Part shown: in pieces, positions 1 through 6,940 of the stretch
Layout of the letters: every line of letters begins with the position of its first letter
How positions within the stretch are numbered: the stretch's first letter is position 1
Source: GCA-002050365 sp964237235
GTDB lineage: Bacteria; Acidobacteriota; Blastocatellia; Pyrinomonadales; Pyrinomonadaceae
Direction: 5' to 3'
Assembly: GCA_964237235.1 (NCBI GenBank)
Contig: CAXSGY010000011.1
Location: 82,535-146,534, forward strand
Length of the DNA stretch: 64,000 bases
Translations under genes and position numbers: made by a program
Notes under the pieces: model-generated
What the model saw: only the letters and a program-made list of their open reading frames with translations
Database searches by the model: none
What the model was told of the DNA's origin: nothing

Positions 1-1
1 A

Positions 2-313
2 CTGCAATTCGGCGCGAGCGACGACAAACCGGCACCTGCCGATTACGACGGCGACGGCAAAGCCGATGTCGCCGTTTTTCGTCCGTCCGCGGGCGCGTGG
101 TATATACAGCGCAGCCAACTCGGATTTACCGGTACGCAATTCGGCGTTTCGAGCGATTTACCCGCGCCCGCCGATTTCGACGGCGACGGTAAAACCGATC
201 TCGCCGTTTATCGAAACGGAACGTGGTATCTTCAACAGTCAACCAACGGTTTTACGGGAATCACGTTCGGCGCGGCGAACGATATTCCCGCCCCGAACGC
301 TCTCGTTCCGTAA
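2..313 (+). CDS. C-terminal end of an FG-GAP/VCBS repeat protein (partial)
   Basis: The frame is open from the window edge to TAA at 311-313 and gives 103 residues. They form two and a half repeats of about 43 residues, each with the calcium-loop core DxDGDGKxD (YDGDGKADVAVFRP, then FDGDGKTDLAVYR) followed by a WYxQxS strand and an FG turn. This is the FG-GAP/VCBS beta-propeller pattern of large secreted or surface proteins. The N-terminus and full domain plan lie outside the window, so its partner or ligand cannot be told. A strong hairpin terminator follows 27 bases after the stop, so the gene ends its transcript. Confidence 0.85.
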   Translation: MQFGASDDKPAPADYDGDGKADVAVFRPSAGAWYIQRSQLGFTGTQFGVSSDLPAPADFDGDGKTDLAVYRNGTWYLQQSTNGFTGITFGAANDIPAPNALVP

Positions 314-340
314 AAGCAATCTAAATTCGCGCGAATTCGC

Positions 341-376
341 AAAGGCTTCGTTTTCGATTGAGAACGAAGCCTTTTT
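341..376 (+). terminator. Rho-independent terminator after the FG-GAP gene
   Basis: A stem of AAAGGCTTCGTT pairing with AACGAAGCCTTT, with a short loop, is followed by a T run. It lies between the FG-GAP stop and the metallothionein promoter. Confidence 0.85.
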
Positions 377-404
377 ATTTTCAGTCATTTTCGACGATTG
401 TTCA

Positions 405-433
405 TTGTAGAAAAAACGCGGTTTACTTATAAT
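405..433 (+). promoter_or_regulatory. Sigma-70 type promoter of the metallothionein-like gene
   Basis: A perfect -10 box TATAAT (428-433) stands 17 bases downstream of TTGTAG (405-410), a partial -35 box. Transcription would start near 440, leaving a leader of about 40 bases with the Shine-Dalgarno AGGGAG at 465-470. I saw no metal-regulator operator. Confidence 0.6.
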
Positions 434-481
434 CTGTATGTTGCTTCGGCAACTATTTCAAGCTAGGGAGTATTAAAAACT

Positions 482-628
482 ATGGCAGATAATAACAAAT
501 GCGCGCACGAATTATGTGTCTGCGCGAAGGGAACGAACTCTGATTATTGCAGCGAACATTGTCAGGAAGCGGTCGCACAGGATTTAACCGAACTCCGCTG
601 TGACTGCGGTCATCAAGGCTGCGCTTAA
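482..628 (+). CDS. Small bacterial metallothionein-like metal-binding protein, 48 aa
   Basis: This short gene encodes 48 residues with eight cysteines (7, 12, 14, 23, 27, 40, 42, 47) and histidines at 9, 26 and 44. The pattern is CxxxxCxC, then YCSExC, then CxCGHxGC. It follows the SmtA/BmtA family, including its GCGHxGC tail, and such proteins hold Zn, Cd or Cu in a four-metal cysteine/histidine cluster in the cytoplasm. It is a little shorter than cyanobacterial SmtA (about 56 aa). AGGGAG at 465-470 supports the ATG. The gene is a single unit between its own promoter and a strong terminator. The family call is from the cysteine/histidine pattern; the preferred metal is unknown. Confidence 0.82.
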   Translation: MADNNKCAHELCVCAKGTNSDYCSEHCQEAVAQDLTELRCDCGHQGCA

Positions 629-632
629 ATTG

Positions 633-667
633 AAAAAGGCTTGGTTTTATTAGAACCGAGCCTTTTT
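633..667 (+). terminator. Rho-independent terminator of the metallothionein-like gene
   Basis: AAAAAGGCTTGGTT and AACCGAGCCTTTTT form a stem (one G:T pair) with a seven-base loop and a T run, five bases after the stop codon. Confidence 0.88.
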
Positions 668-698
668 AGAATCTATGTCGAAAATTATAGAAGCTTTT

Positions 699-822
699 AG
701 AAGCCATCTCAAAAATACTGATTCGTCTTAAATTCTACATTCTACATTCGGCATTTTTACCGGATAAAAAATGAGAATGAAGAATGCAAAATGTAAAATT
801 CACGATTTTTGAGATGGCTTCT
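699..822. repeat. 124-bp palindromic element with perfect 18-bp arms
   Basis: The arms at 699-716 and 805-822 are exact inverted copies (AGAAGCCATCTCAAAAAT on the left). Inside them a second, imperfect inverted pair is built of the words CTACATT and AATGTA, so the whole element could fold into one long hairpin. It has no reading frame. With its flanks it fills the 629-922 gap, where nothing else is seen besides the terminator. Confidence 0.85.
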
Positions 823-922
823 GGTTAAATAAGCGGTCTTCGACCGAAATAGATTTTTAGCATCAAACTGCGCGCACGCAAAAACCGCTCGCTTAATATT
901 AAAAAATTATTTTTGATTTGAA

Positions 923-1171
923 TTAATGTCGCTTCGAATATTTATTCAGGTAGCGATGGGCAATTAAAGCGACCCATATTTTTTCGTCGGTTAAATTTAA
1001 TTCGGCGATTTCGGCGTTTTTCCAGATGTCCGCGAAAATTTCCTGCGCGGCTTTTTCGGCATCGTTTTCCGATTCGGTAAAATTCTTCGCCATCGCCCAA
1101 ATCATTTCACCGTAAACGTCTATACATTCACGCGCCGCCGCTTTGTCAGCCAGAGCGATTCTCGATAACAT
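923..1171 (-). pseudogene. Sigma-70 family (ECF-like) region 2 fragment
   Basis: The 82 residues match region 2 of an ECF-type sigma factor: an N-terminal SRIALADKAAARECIDVYG helix, then the core-binding segment DAEKAAQEIFADIWKNA. The frame stops soon after (LIAHRYLNKYSKRH), so region 4, needed for -35 recognition, is absent. The start looks damaged too. A good Shine-Dalgarno (GAGGAA) and ATG sit at 1218-1220, but in a frame one base off; removing one base near 1200 would join MTASV to the sigma frame. It could be a dead sigma factor or a small region-2-only protein. No other ECF gene or anti-sigma factor is adjacent. Confidence 0.6.
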
Positions 1172-1335
1172 CGAAGGCGATTTTTCCGCCGTTAATATTT
1201 TGTCTGACCGAAGCCGTCATAATTTTTCCTCGCTCGATTCAAATGTAACAGAAACTTAAATTGCCATTTTGCGATGCGCGAAAATTCGCAGAAGTCCGTT
1301 AATCGCCAGGAGTAAAACCATATAAGCACCAGTGT

Positions 1336-1581
1336 TTACGATTCGCTCCTCGTTTCGTTATTTTTCGCTTCCTCGCGTCCCTGCGGCGTATCGTTTGAAT
1401 CAACACCGCCGACGATATCGCGGCTGTCAATGTCGCCTTTGCTTTCGTCGCCGCGCAGAATTTCCCTGACCATATCATCAGCCGGTTTGTTGGCTGATTC
1501 GGCGTTTAGCTCGTCCGCGTTCCAACCTTCTCGTTTGACGTTCGGCACGTCTTCTTGATTTTGCTTTTGCGGGTCGTTCAT
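1336..1581 (-). CDS. Small hydrophilic acidic protein of unknown function, 81 aa
   Basis: I do not recognise a family. The product is rich in Asp, Glu, Asn and Lys, has no membrane segment or signal peptide, and is probably disordered; it contains short acidic repeats such as GDIDSRDIVGGVDSND. I chose the internal ATG at 1579-1581 because GAGG stands six bases upstream on the minus strand; a longer frame opens at 1617 without such a site. About 210 bases upstream lies a sequence resembling a sigma-54 promoter. The composition recalls small stress-induced hydrophilic proteins, but that is only a likeness. Confidence 0.55.
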   Translation of the reverse strand: MNDPQKQNQEDVPNVKREGWNADELNAESANKPADDMVREILRGDESKGDIDSRDIVGGVDSNDTPQGREEAKNNETRSES

Positions 1582-1790
1582 TTTGAACCTCGAAAATCTT
1601 TGGAGCTTTTTCGTCAATTTTCTATAAATCAGAAAGCAAACATACTAAAAAACTGCTCCAAATTTTAATACGTTTTATTGAAAATACCGCTTGATTGCTT
1701 TCCTCTGCCCATTAAATTTTTCCCGTATTGTCTGTCGAGCAAGCCTTCGCGTCATTAAAACGAAGTTTCAAACGTGCTGCTTCAGACCTC

Positions 1791-1807
1791 ATCAATATTC
1801 GTGCCAA
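1791..1807 (-). promoter_or_regulatory. Possible sigma-54 promoter (weak -12)
   Basis: The minus strand reads TTGGCACGAATATTGAT. The -24 half is a full match (TTGGCACG) and the spacing to TTG is right, but the normally invariant GC of the -12 box is GA. It faces the gene ending at 1336, about 210 bases away. The rest of 1582-1955 holds only the terminator at 1900-1937. Confidence 0.35.
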
Positions 1808-1899
1808 CGCTTTTAGCCGTTTATAAAGGATTCCGGCGACGGTTCAACGATTGATTTTGATTTTCGTGTATCATAATAAAACAGCTTTATTGTATCGTA

Positions 1900-1937
1900 T
1901 CAGAGAAAAGGCGGACAGAAGTCCGCCTTTTCTCTGA
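1900..1937 (-). terminator. Terminator with a perfect 17-bp stem
   Basis: TCAGAGAAAAGGCGGAC and its exact reverse complement flank an AGAA loop, 18 bases past the stop of the glycine-zipper gene. A pyrimidine-rich arm takes the place of a long T tail. Confidence 0.75.
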
Positions 1938-1955
1938 TGATTAAATGAACCTGTT

Positions 1956-3908
1956 TTAACGATTAACATTGTTCGGACCTGAAGCGGTAATCGAAAATTC
2001 GCTTCCTTCGCCGAGTTCCACGTCGTCGCGTCCCTGCAAAATTACCGAACCCGCGCCCGCGCCCGCGCCGACACCCGCGCCGATTGCCGCGCCCGAACCG
2101 CCGCCGGCGACCGCGCCGATAATCGCGCCAATCGCCGCGCCGATTCCGGCTCTGGTTGCGGTTTTCGTCGTTTGATTATTGTCGCGCACCGTTCCTTCAT
2201 TATTGACCGTAACTTTTTCGCCGCTCGGTAATTTTACTTCATTGACCACGCCGGCGAAACGGTATGTTTGACCGTTGCGAAGTCGAATCGTGTCGAATTC
2301 GAGCGAGACGTTCGCTCTGCCCGAAACTCTGCCCGAACGCTCGGTCGAAGCGACGCGTCCTTCGATAATCGCGCCGTCGTATTGCGAAGGCGATTTGACT
2401 TCCATCTGAAAACGGTCGCCGTTCTGACTGACTTTCGTCGAAATCGGCGTTCGCAAAACCGCTGTCATCGGCGTGTTATTGGCGATGATAAAATCATTGA
2501 TGTTCGTATTTGTCGAACCCGTATTTTGATTGCCGTTAACCGACAAATCCGCCGTTTCACTGATTTTGTCGTAAACGCTCGCCACGGTGATCGTGTCGTT
2601 TTTATTTTCCAGATAGACGCGCCGCACGACTCTTAATTGCCCGTTGCCCAATTGATTAAAATTAACGTAAAAATCGTTTGTCCGGTCGCCTTCATAACTC
2701 AGAGCGATATTGTCGTAACCGGTCGTCGCTGTAATTTTCGTTGTGCGTCCGTTGTTGTTCGTCTCGGTGCGCGCCACGCCGTCGGCATCGAATGAAACCT
2801 GCGGCGAATTGCTCGAAGAAATCGTCACCTGTTTGCCGCTTTTTTGAATTGCCAGCGTGTCGGGCGAAGTCAGCCGTCTTTCCAGATTTCTTTTGATTCG
2901 ATCCTGCTGGTTCGCTCCGTAACTCGAAACCGAGCGGTCAACGATGTCCGAGACATTATCGCTCTGGTCGGCATTTAAACGGTATGTTCCGGTTAATTTG
3001 GTGTCGAAATTTCCGTTCGCCGGATTTTGCCGGTTCCAATTCCAACTGACGTTGTAATAATTGGAAAGCGTGTCCAAATCGGCGCGGATTAAACGCCACT
3101 GGCTTTCGGCGTTGGCGGTCAGCCGATAATCGCGCATAAAACCGTCAATGTAATAAGCGCGGTTTAAAACGTCTTCGACATCTTTATTTGCCGAACGCCG
3201 CGCGTCGAAGTTTTGCTTCAACGAATCGGTCGCGTTTTCAAAATCGCTGATGTAATTCAAGATTTGGTTTTCGCTGCGCGTATTGTTTAAAACGCTCCGG
3301 TCGAGCGCGGTGTTGACTTCGTTTTTGTATGCGTCGGTGCGCGTTTCGAGCCGCGCTAAAAGCATTCTGACATTGTTGTCCGTAACGCGATACGGCTGCG
3401 TTCCGCCGCTATTATTCGCGCCGTTATTCGGATAAGTATTTGCGTTCTGATTTCCGCCGCCGTTCCAGTTCCAAGTGACATTGTAATAAGTTGCCAGCGT
3501 TCCCAAGTCGGTGCGAATCGTCGTCCAGGTGCGCTGCGTCGTCTGGTTGAAATTGGCGGTTTGCATAAACTGATTTAGATCGTTGGCACGATTCAGAACG
3601 CCTTCGACATCGGCGGAAGTCGAACGCCGCGCGTCGAAATTTTGATTCAGATTGTTGACTGCCGTTTCAAAATCAGCGATGTAATTGTTAAACGTGTCCT
3701 GATTACGATTAACCGAACCGCCGCGCCGCTGTCCATTGGCGGCTTGTTGTTTATAAATGTCCGTGTTTGTTTCGATGCGCGTCAGAATAGTTAGAACCTG
3801 ACGGTCGGTGACGCGATACGGACGCGTCTGGGCGTTAACAATATTAAAAGGTAAAATTGTTCCCAGAAACAGCAATAAAGAGAAAAAACTAAATATAATT
3901 TTTTTCAT
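1956..3908 (-). CDS. Secreted protein with a duplicated helical domain and a C-terminal glycine zipper, 650 aa
   Basis: A signal peptide (about residues 1-26, ending VNAQ) is followed by two related domains of roughly 130 residues (about 28-145 and 170-290). Each starts PYRVTD and continues with a leucine-rich RIET/RLET helix, a central FDARRS motif shared by both, and an end close to NYYNVxWNW. A middle segment of beta-rich sequence follows. Near the C-terminus a glycine zipper of alternating GIGAAIGAIIGAVAGG type precedes a DDVELGEGSEFSI tail, as in envelope proteins that insert or oligomerise in membranes. I know of no named family for the whole. A strong -24/-12 promoter lies 74 bases upstream of the start and a terminator follows the stop, so it is a single sigma-54 unit, probably an envelope stress protein (inference). 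Confidence 0.75.
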   Translation of the reverse strand: MKKIIFSFFSLLLFLGTILPFNIVNAQTRPYRVTDRQVLTILTRIETNTDIYKQQAANGQRRGGSVNRNQDTFNNYIADFETAVNNLNQNFDARRSTSADVEGVLNRANDLNQFMQTANFNQTTQRTWTTIRTDLGTLATYYNVTWNWNGGGNQNANTYPNNGANNSGGTQPYRVTDNNVRMLLARLETRTDAYKNEVNTALDRSVLNNTRSENQILNYISDFENATDSLKQNFDARRSANKDVEDVLNRAYYIDGFMRDYRLTANAESQWRLIRADLDTLSNYYNVSWNWNRQNPANGNFDTKLTGTYRLNADQSDNVSDIVDRSVSSYGANQQDRIKRNLERRLTSPDTLAIQKSGKQVTISSSNSPQVSFDADGVARTETNNNGRTTKITATTGYDNIALSYEGDRTNDFYVNFNQLGNGQLRVVRRVYLENKNDTITVASVYDKISETADLSVNGNQNTGSTNTNINDFIIANNTPMTAVLRTPISTKVSQNGDRFQMEVKSPSQYDGAIIEGRVASTERSGRVSGRANVSLEFDTIRLRNGQTYRFAGVVNEVKLPSGEKVTVNNEGTVRDNNQTTKTATRAGIGAAIGAIIGAVAGGGSGAAIGAGVGAGAGAGSVILQGRDDVELGEGSEFSITASGPNNVNR

Positions 3909-3981
3909 AATAATTCTCCAAAAATTTTATTGAACTTATCGGGAGAGTAAAAAATGATAAGCATTTACGCGCTCGAAAGTG

Positions 3982-3997
3982 TGCAAGCGTTATGCCA
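3982..3997 (-). promoter_or_regulatory. Sigma-54 (-24/-12) promoter of the glycine-zipper gene
   Basis: The minus strand reads TGGCATAACGCTTGCA: TGGCA, six bases, TTGCA, with GG and GC at the exact 12-base interval sigma-54 needs. Transcription would start near 3971, giving a leader of about 63 bases. The remaining gap (3998-4255) shows no gene; activator sites could lie there but none is recognised. Confidence 0.7.
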
Positions 3998-4255
3998 GAA
4001 ACCACAAAAATGTTTTAACACAAACTTCCGCAACTACTTACACTCGCGTTAAATTTATCCGTTATTATTTTTTTGAGGTTACTTCAAGACGATTCGCAAT
4101 GTTCCGATACGAAATCGTGTGGGATATTTCGTCGTTTCGAGAATTCATCTAAGACCAAGATATTGATGTTTGCAAATAAAAATACGTGATTAATCTCTCA
4201 AGCCGCGCATCTTCGGAGCGTGTCGAGCGACCCGGCAGTCGAGCGCAAAATAAAT

Positions 4256-6076
4256 TTAGTGCTTGACGGGAACTTTTATCGTAAATTTCGAGCCTTTTCC
4301 CACGCCTTCGCTCAGAGCCTCAATCGTTCCGCGGTGCAAACGAATGATGTGATTTGAAATCGTCAAGCCGAGTCCCAATCCTCCTGAACTGCGCGTCGTC
4401 GAGCTGTCCGCCTGCGTGAATCGTTCAAAAACGCGCGGCAGAAATTCAGGACTGATGCCGATGCCGTTGTCTTTGACCATCAAGTTTATCGCTCCGTCGC
4501 GCTCTAAAACGCTCGTTTCAATTTTTCCGCCCGACTGCGTAAATTTGACGGCGTTTATCAAAATATGATGAATGGCGAGCTTGATTTTGTCTCCGTCACC
4601 GAGAACAAGATGACCGTTCAAAAAATTGCTTTTGAGAAATTCGATGCTTTTTTCGCGCGCGGCAAACTCTATCTCGGAAAAAACGTTTTCAAAAACCTCG
4701 GAGAAATTAACGTCTTTTCCTTCGAGCGAGAATGTTCCGGCGACGATTTGCGAATAATCAAGCAGCTGTTCGACCAAATTTGTTTGCGAGCGCAGATTTT
4801 TTTCGATTTTTTCGAGCGCGAGCTTTTTTGTATTGTCAGCCAGATCGTCGGTTTTCAGAATTCTAATCCAACCGGCAATCGAATTAAGCGGCGTGCGAAG
4901 CTCGTGCGAAACGACGGAGATAAATTCATCCTTCGTATTGTTCGCCTGTTCCGCCGAAAGACGCGCCATCTGCTCATTTTCCAATAAACTTTGTTTTTGC
5001 TTTTCCGATTCGGACAATTCGGCGGCGATTTTTTGCAGTTTGATGCGCGCCGAAGTTTCCCAATAAGTCATTCCGAAAAGCAGAAAACTGCCCAGGATAC
5101 CGGCGAGAAAAATAAACGGTGTCCAGCCCAAACTGGATTGTGCGATGAACGCGGGCATCGAATCGTAACGAATAATCCATTTTCTGCCGGCGACGCTCAA
5201 ATCGTTCTGCGCCGTGTAATTTTCATTCATACCGTCCGCGACCGAAGAGTTTTCCGCTCCGCCGGTTTGCGCCAGCAAATTTTCCGCGCTTGCCTGTTCG
5301 TCGAAAATTTTCAGAGCGATGTCGGAGGCGAATTTGTCGGTGTGAATTTCCGTCAAAAAATCGCTCGCCCGAAACGGACTGTAAATATAACCGACGATGT
5401 TTTTCTCTCTTTCTTCGAGCGTCGCCGGTAGTTTTCTGTTTTTGTAAATTGGCAAAACGATTAGAAATCCGGCGTTGTCGCCGTCGGTCGCATCCTGCGA
5501 TAAATTTATTTTCGCGCTGCTCGCCGCCTCGCCCGAATCGCGCGCTTTTTCCAGAGCTTCGTGCCGGCGCGGCTCACTGTCCAAATCTAAACCAATTTCT
5601 TTTTGATTGCGCTCAGTCATCGGTTCAAAATAAGCGACGATGTCAAAAGAATTTTTACCGCCGGCAGACGGAAAATCAAAATTAGAATAACCTTCGTCGC
5701 GCATTTTTTTTATCAACGCTTCGCTTTCGGCAGATTTGACGACTTTCGCATAACCAATGCCCTGCGCACCCGCATAATTTTCCTGTAACTCGAGGCTTTT
5801 AACGAATTCGGCGAAATCAGCGCGAGTAATTTCATTATCAGACTCAAAAAATCCGCGTCCGCCTTTGAGCAGGGCGACATATAAATTTATCTTATTTTCG
5901 ATTGCCAGATGTATGCGTTTAACTTCACTGTTGAATCGGAGCGCGTCCTTATTTTTCGCGCTCTGGTAAAAACTATATGTGATACCGATTGTCAGAAAAA
6001 TAGAAACTGCCAGCACCGTAAACGGAAATCCGGCTGTTTTATCGTTTCTCCCAAAATTGGTAAGTGATTTCGACAC
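4256..6076 (-). CDS. CHASE-domain sensor histidine kinase, 606 aa
   Basis: A membrane segment (about 17-38) leads into an extracytoplasmic CHASE sensor (about 45-270, with the typical ENYAGAQGIGYA stretch), a second membrane segment (about 320-338), a coiled linker, HisKA with the phospho-acceptor H391 in VVSHELRTP, and a HATPase with a GLGLGLTISNHII G2 box ending at KGSKFTIKVP. It should autophosphorylate on sensing a small external ligand and pass phosphate to a response regulator. The partner is not fixed by operon structure; the sigma-54 activator at 6941-8437, two genes away, is the obvious candidate. A -24/-12 element lies 74 bases upstream, so the kinase itself may belong to that regulon. 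Confidence 0.88.
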   Translation of the reverse strand: MSKSLTNFGRNDKTAGFPFTVLAVSIFLTIGITYSFYQSAKNKDALRFNSEVKRIHLAIENKINLYVALLKGGRGFFESDNEITRADFAEFVKSLELQENYAGAQGIGYAKVVKSAESEALIKKMRDEGYSNFDFPSAGGKNSFDIVAYFEPMTERNQKEIGLDLDSEPRRHEALEKARDSGEAASSAKINLSQDATDGDNAGFLIVLPIYKNRKLPATLEEREKNIVGYIYSPFRASDFLTEIHTDKFASDIALKIFDEQASAENLLAQTGGAENSSVADGMNENYTAQNDLSVAGRKWIIRYDSMPAFIAQSSLGWTPFIFLAGILGSFLLFGMTYWETSARIKLQKIAAELSESEKQKQSLLENEQMARLSAEQANNTKDEFISVVSHELRTPLNSIAGWIRILKTDDLADNTKKLALEKIEKNLRSQTNLVEQLLDYSQIVAGTFSLEGKDVNFSEVFENVFSEIEFAAREKSIEFLKSNFLNGHLVLGDGDKIKLAIHHILINAVKFTQSGGKIETSVLERDGAINLMVKDNGIGISPEFLPRVFERFTQADSSTTRSSGGLGLGLTISNHIIRLHRGTIEALSEGVGKGSKFTIKVPVKH

Positions 6077-6149
6077 AATTTACCCGTTCGTCTTTAATTC
6101 AGAGAGCTTTTGGGGAAAGCCGACTGTTACCTTATAAATTCGATCTCAG

Positions 6150-6165
6150 AGCAAACTATGTGCCG
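6150..6165 (-). promoter_or_regulatory. Sigma-54 promoter of the CHASE kinase
   Basis: The minus strand reads CGGCACATAGTTTGCT: GGCAC and TTTGCT with the correct GG-to-GC spacing; only the first T of the -24 box differs. The start would be near 6139, 63 bases before the ATG. It is divergent from the element at 6404, and the 240 bases between them hold an imperfect palindrome (CCTGCCG/CGGCGGG, 6174-6193) that might be an activator site. Confidence 0.6.
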
Positions 6166-6403
6166 TTTTATCGCCTGCCGTATTTCCGGCGGGAATTTTG
6201 AGTTATTCCGGAGATTTTTATCTGGAATTTAGAAAATGCCGCATAATCGTTCGGTTTTCGTATGATATTATTTTTTATAAACGTCTTGCTTTATTGCATT
6301 TAATCTTTTCGACGGGTTTCTCTTAAAAGTCGAATCGGTTTTTCTTTGGTAAGAACATCAATACAAATAACAATTTGCAACAATTCCGCGCGTTTTCGAC
6401 ATC

Positions 6404-6419
6404 TGGCATTTGTTTTGCA
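6404..6419 (+). promoter_or_regulatory. Sigma-54 promoter of the 53-aa membrane protein
   Basis: TGGCATTTGTTTTGCA fits the consensus with exact spacing (GG at 6405-6406, GC at 6417-6418). The start falls near 6430 and leaves a 42-base leader with an AGGAG ribosome site. Together with 6150-6165 this makes a divergent sigma-54 pair; I see no other gene in 6077-6471. Confidence 0.7.
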
Positions 6420-6471
6420 ACGACGCGCCAGCGAGACCACCTTGTATTTTGCATTTAGGAGATTTGAAAAA

Positions 6472-6633
6472 ATGGCTGATGACAATAGTACGGGCAATAA
6501 TTTGATTTGGGCAATTACAACTTTACTAATTGTGGCGATTATTGCCGGAGCATTATATTACAGCGGATTTTTAGGCGGAACGAAAAAGGAAAAAATTGAT
6601 ATAAACGTTTCCGCCCCTGCCGTCAACAAGTAA
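6472..6633 (+). CDS. Small single-pass membrane protein of unknown function, 53 aa
   Basis: The product has a polar N-terminus, one membrane segment (about 11-33, LIWAITTLLIVAIIAGALYY) and a short charged tail (KKEKIDINVSAP). No family is recognised. The ATG at 6472 is chosen because AGGAG sits 11 bases upstream and a sigma-54 promoter places the transcript start at about 6430, which rules out the longer in-frame opening at 6346. Small sigma-54-driven membrane proteins are often envelope-stress effectors; that role is inferred from the promoter and from the neighbouring kinase and activator. Confidence 0.75.
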   Translation: MADDNSTGNNLIWAITTLLIVAIIAGALYYSGFLGGTKKEKIDINVSAPAVNK

Positions 6634-6690
6634 GATTAACAACAAGCGAATCATTATTTTAAAAATGCGGCAGCCGACTGAAGTGGCGAC

Positions 6691-6830
6691 TGGAGCGAGA
6701 GGCATCTCTGCCCGCATTGAGCATCCCTTCGGTGCAAAATAATGCGCTTTATTATTTTTCAGGCGGAGTTTAATCGAACGGACGGTTCGCGATTTCGCGC
6801 TCAATGCCCGAAGGGTTGCTTCTTGATCTA
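6691..6830. repeat. Dispersed GGAGCG-type repeat, copy 1
   Basis: It begins TGGAGCGAGAGGCATCTCTGCCCGCA and contains TTTAATCGAACGG...TTTCGCGCTCAATGC, which reappears in diverged form at 13568-13697. No gene is visible in 6634-6940; this element is its main content. Confidence 0.65.
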
Positions 6831-6940
6831 ATCTGCAATCCCGCATTGCTTTCGACAATTGATTTGCATAATAAAGAAAAGCGGTGCGAAACGGATGTTT
6901 ATCCACGCTCGCTGTTTTAGTTTTGGTTTTGAGTTTTGAG

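Noticed and set aside
1259..1321. A 21-residue hydrophobic peptide frame on the minus strand (MVLLLAINGLLRIF...)
   Set aside because: The nearest ribosome site is about 18 bases from the ATG and there is no other support.
6346..6471. A 42-codon extension of the 53-aa membrane protein
   Set aside because: It runs through the sigma-54 promoter and upstream of the likely transcript start; AGGAG supports the ATG at 6472.
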